Source: Pedobacter steynii (GTDB taxonomy: Bacteria > Bacteroidota > Bacteroidia > Sphingobacteriales > Sphingobacteriaceae). Taken from it: a stretch of DNA of 64,000 nucleotides. Below the pieces are notes generated by a model. It saw only the letters and a program-made list of their open reading frames with translations. It made no database searches and had not been told where the DNA came from. The stretch is from assembly GCF_900103665.1 (NCBI RefSeq), contig NZ_FNGY01000009.1, forward strand, positions 276,810-340,809, written 5' to 3'. Both the position numbers and the translations under genes were made by a program. This document shows, one piece after another, positions 61,446 through 64,000 of this stretch (its first letter is position 1; each line of letters begins with the position of its first letter).

Positions 61446-62843
61446 TTAGAGTTCAAATTCCTGATGATATTCGGGAATAGCTACGTTGTGGAACCCTTTA
61501 TCGTTAAGATGTCCGGCAAATATCTGCTGTACTTTATATTCTCCATGAACAAGAAAAATGCGCTTTATCTGGTTTGGATCCTGTCCGGAAAGAAACTGCA
61601 GTAAATCTTCATAATCACCATGTGCACTCATTGATCTGATCGAACGGACATCGGCAACGACTTCATATTCCTGTCCAAAAAGCCATACTTTAGGCTGTCC
61701 TGCAAGTAGCTTGCCGGCCAATGACCTGGGCTCTGCATAACCAACCATTAAAATGGTGTTTTTCTGATCGCTGATGTTGTTGCGGATATGGTGTTTTACC
61801 CTGCCTCCTTCTGCCATTCCTGAAGAGGAAATGATGACACATGGGCGGGGGTCACTATTTAATGCTTTAGATTCTTCTACGCTTTCAATAAACTTTAAAC
61901 CTTTAAAGCCAAAGATATCCTTATCTACTTTCATCACTTCTTTTACACCGTTGTTGTAGACTTCAGGATGACTCCTCAGCACCTCTGTTGCCTGAAGGGA
62001 GAGTGGACTGTCTACGTAATACTGTACATCAGGAAGGATGTTTTTCAGTTCCATCGCATTTAGTGCATACAGCAATTCCTGGGTACGGCCGACACTAAAA
62101 GCAGGAATGATCACCTTTCCTTTTTTTATAATGCAGGTTTGATGAATGATCTCCTTAAGGGTATTTTCAATGGGCTCCAAATCCTGATGAAGAGAATCTC
62201 CATAGGTGGATTCCATAATGACATAATCTGCCTGTGGAAAGGACTGAGGGCTTTTTAGCAATAAGTCTCCATACCTTCCCACATCCCCGCTGAAGGTCAG
62301 GTTAGTAGTTTTTCCTTCTTCGCTGATCTTTAAATGAACTGCAGCACTGCCGACAATATGGCCTGCATCGGTCAGGTTTAAGGTCACATTGGCATCGATC
62401 TGAAAGTCCTCATTGTAGTTGACTACTTTAATCTGGCTCAGCGTTTGGATCACGTCCTTTTCCGTATAAAGAGGGAATTCGGGGCTTTCGTCCTGGCGCT
62501 TTTTTCTATTCGCATATTCTGCATCCTGAGTTTGAATCTTTGCGGAGTCCATCATCAGGATTCTTGCCAGGTCCATGGTGGCCGGCGTGCAGTAGATATT
62601 TCCTTTAAAACCTTCAGCTACCAGCCTGGGTAGTAAACCACAATGATCGATATGTGCATGGGACAGGACGAAGTAACTGACCAGGGAGGGATCGAATCCA
62701 AACGATTCGTTGAGGTCATCGGTCAGATCACCCATTCCCTGAAATAGTCCGCAGTCTAATAAGATTTGAGTATTGTTTTTTAAAGTGATCAGGTGTTTAC
62801 TACCTGTAACGGCACGTGCCGCCCCATGAAATGCGATCTTCAT
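61446..62843 (-). CDS. MBL-fold beta-CASP hydrolase with RNA-specificity (RMMBL) domain
   Basis: 465 residues. The metallo-beta-lactamase motif SHAHIDHCG carries His62, His64, Asp66 and His67. The beta-CASP domain and C-terminal region (VIISSSGMAEGGRVKHHIRN, SAHGDYEDLLQF, VHGEYKVQQIFAGHL) match the CPSF/YSH1-type RNA processing nucleases. It is likely an RNA endonuclease or exonuclease in the cytosol. It starts 8 nt after the YtxH stop, so the two are co-transcribed. Confidence 0.93.
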   Translation of the reverse strand: MKIAFHGAARAVTGSKHLITLKNNTQILLDCGLFQGMGDLTDDLNESFGFDPSLVSYFVLSHAHIDHCGLLPRLVAEGFKGNIYCTPATMDLARILMMDSAKIQTQDAEYANRKKRQDESPEFPLYTEKDVIQTLSQIKVVNYNEDFQIDANVTLNLTDAGHIVGSAAVHLKISEEGKTTNLTFSGDVGRYGDLLLKSPQSFPQADYVIMESTYGDSLHQDLEPIENTLKEIIHQTCIIKKGKVIIPAFSVGRTQELLYALNAMELKNILPDVQYYVDSPLSLQATEVLRSHPEVYNNGVKEVMKVDKDIFGFKGLKFIESVEESKALNSDPRPCVIISSSGMAEGGRVKHHIRNNISDQKNTILMVGYAEPRSLAGKLLAGQPKVWLFGQEYEVVADVRSIRSMSAHGDYEDLLQFLSGQDPNQIKRIFLVHGEYKVQQIFAGHLNDKGFHNVAIPEYHQEFEL

Positions 62844-62851
62844 TAATTCTC

Positions 62852-63058
62852 TTAAGCTCTAACTTTAGCAATGGTATCTTTAACATGACCTGCGGCATCT
62901 ACCAGTTTTTCTTTGGAAGAATCTAATAAATCACAAAACCAATCGGATACTTTATCTTTCATTTCTCCATCTTTATCTGATGCTAATATTAATGCGATGG
63001 CAGCTCCAAGGGCAGCTCCTGCCAATAAACCTGCAATGATTTTGGTTTCCTTTTTCAT
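62852..63058 (-). CDS. YtxH domain small membrane protein
   Basis: 68 residues from the ATG at 63058. A single glycine/alanine-rich membrane helix (IIAGLLAGAALGAAIALILA) is followed by an amphipathic charged helix (KDKVSDWFCDLLDSSKEKLV). YtxH-type proteins are linked to general stress responses in other bacteria. The start was chosen because MKKETKIIAG directly precedes the helix. Co-transcribed with the MBL gene. Confidence 0.85.
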   Translation of the reverse strand: MKKETKIIAGLLAGAALGAAIALILASDKDGEMKDKVSDWFCDLLDSSKEKLVDAAGHVKDTIAKVRA

Positions 63059-63212
63059 ATTAATGTGTTTTTTGGTTGAATGATGGATCAGGAACAATAT
63101 ACGCCCAATCGTTTCATATAATTCTTTTTTTTTATCAATTAGTTAACAAAGACGATGCCGAATAGTTTGTGGTTCTCCGTAAATTGCAGGGAGATGTTTT
63201 AAATTAGGTAAA

Positions 63213-63572
63213 ATGTTCAGGATCCTTTCTTATGCCAATATTTTATTCGCCATCGCTTACCTGTTGATGTTTCTTTTAAATGGAAGTAACGTGGTGATCT
63301 TTGGGATTTTGGTTGTAGTGGTTTTCAACGTTATTGTGGTTAAAAATATACAGGAGGGATGGGGAAAACCAGGATTGATCTATTATGTACTGGGCTTAGG
63401 CTGCCTGGGTTTTGCCGCGTTTCTTTCGGTTGGGCTGATTCATATTGTCCGTTCTTCTATAGCTTATCATTACTTCTCCAATACGCTAAATTATATGGTG
63501 CTGACAACATTATTTGTGCTCTGCATCGTCATCCACTTTGTGTTCCTGTGTCTTTATCGGAAGAAAGAATAA
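63213..63572 (+). CDS. Small four-helix membrane protein, unassigned
   Basis: 119 residues with about four hydrophobic helices (approximately 2-22, 26-46, 56-78 and 90-112) and short polar loops. No motif recognised. TAAATTAG (one mismatch to TAnnTTTG) lies 5 nt before the ATG. It stands alone between the YtxH/MBL unit and the repeat element at the window end. Confidence 0.65.
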   Translation: MFRILSYANILFAIAYLLMFLLNGSNVVIFGILVVVVFNVIVVKNIQEGWGKPGLIYYVLGLGCLGFAAFLSVGLIHIVRSSIAYHYFSNTLNYMVLTTLFVLCIVIHFVFLCLYRKKE

Positions 63573-63587
63573 TTTTTTGGCCATTTT

Positions 63588-63735
63588 CTACGGCGATATC
63601 AGTATGGTAATCTGAGCCGGTTGTAAAGTAAGGCTGTCCTGTAATTGTGATCCGGAATGTCCGGTCATCAGATCTTCAAAATTATTCTTGTGACTTGCTC
63701 CCTGATAGCGGCTGTCAGCTTTTTTATTTAAAATT
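63588..63735 (-). pseudogene. Possible C-terminal remnant of a glycosidase
   Basis: On minus, the last 40 or so codons of an open frame read KNNFEDLMTGHSG, then LQDSLTLQPAQITILIS before the stop at 63588-63590. The pattern of a WEDLLTG-like segment followed by LxLxPxxxxIL is the usual end of GH13/GH42-type glycosidases. The frame upstream runs into the repeat-rich zone with no domain. It therefore looks like a gene tail left after a deletion or insertion. The family call is tentative. Confidence 0.35.
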
Positions 63736-63790
63736 TTGTTTAGGCTGGAGATTGGGTAGGAGCAGGTTCTGATTAAGGAGCAGTCAAGGT

Positions 63791-63916
63791 CGGATAAGGC
63801 ACGAATCAAGCGCGTTGCTTACCCGCCTTTAACACGCTTCTGACCGAGTTAGCACCGAGTATAGACCGAGGTTAGAGCGTGTTCAGACCTAGCTTAGGTA
63901 AAAGCTGTCTTATCCG
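63791..63916. repeat. Nested inverted-repeat element with three 11-nt tandem units
   Basis: The outer arms are CGGATAAG (63791-63798) and CTTATCCG (63909-63916). The inner arms are AACACGCT (63831-63838) and AGCGTGTT (63876-63883). Between the inner arms ACCGAG repeats at 63843, 63854 and 63865 with an exact 11-nt period (units ACCGAGTTAGC, ACCGAGTATAG, ACCGAGGTTAG). ACCTAGCTTAGGT at 63887-63899 forms a further small stem. It may be a dispersed intergenic element or a structured RNA. No other copy is seen in this window. Confidence 0.55.
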
Positions 63917-64000
63917 TGTATGGCTATACAGGTTATTGAATTAATTTTAAATTGACTATACATGCAAATTTGTTATTCCTGATCGGGTTATACAAGTTTG

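Noticed and set aside
63843..63875. ACCGAG repeats as a CRISPR array
   Set aside because: Units are 11 nt with 5-nt spacers; CRISPR repeats and spacers are over 20 nt each and there are no cas genes.

Overview
The window is a chromosomal segment of a Bacteroidota bacterium, most likely a Sphingobacteriaceae member close to Pedobacter. The reasons are three SusC/SusD outer-membrane pairs, ECF sigma/FecR regulators, a GldH gliding lipoprotein, Bacteroidota-type families (DUF3078, DUF4407, YtxH, PSP1 with Cys-rich N-terminus), and -7 promoter boxes of the form TAnnTTTG. Species-level naming is inference. There is no phage, integrase, IS element or CRISPR array in the window.

Region 1 (1-12.9 kb) is core housekeeping: a small acidic protein, ComM/YifB, SRP protein Ffh, a DUF3078 protein, a small HERIH protein, a CarboxypepD_reg-like protein, two GH73-LysM peptidoglycan hydrolases, an O-methyltransferase and RuvX, all but the first on the minus strand. 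Then come HolB (delta'), a PSP1/RicT-like protein and GldH on plus, a decayed DUF6266-like gene tail, and MurF on minus.

Region 2 (13-29.3 kb) has an exported M14 carboxypeptidase-like protein, two tandem SusC/SusD pairs each closed by a strong hairpin terminator, a small lipoprotein, LD-carboxypeptidase, and MetG with a tRNA-Arg(CCU) only 5 nt behind it.

Region 3 (29.4-46.5 kb) is accessory: a FGGY sugar kinase, a TonB-dependent receptor preceded by two abutting tiny ORFs, a Fur-like winged-helix mini-protein, an ECF sigma/anti-sigma pair, and a glycan-uptake operon FecR-SusC(STN)-SusD-GH18-GH18-like-acyltransferase. A second ECF sigma gene abuts the operon's end. One GH18 keeps the catalytic DGxDxDxE motif and the other has lost it, suggesting a hydrolase plus a surface glycan-binding partner for a GlcNAc-containing glycan.

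Region 4 (46.5-64 kb) holds a TPK-like protein, a GNAT acetyltransferase, exported S41 (tricorn-like) and M28 peptidases, a possible plus-strand small RNA with its own terminator, DUF4407, a rhodanese, dipeptide epimerase, rhomboid protease, M14 peptidase, an outer-membrane barrel, PepT, a methyltransferase, an MBL/beta-CASP protein, YtxH and a small membrane protein. It ends in an unusual nested inverted-repeat element next to what looks like an orphan glycosidase tail.

Peptide and wall turnover is a theme: LD-carboxypeptidase, dipeptide epimerase, GH73 enzymes, MurF, PepT, M14, M28 and S41 could together recycle or scavenge peptides and murein fragments. That link is inferred from co-occurrence only.
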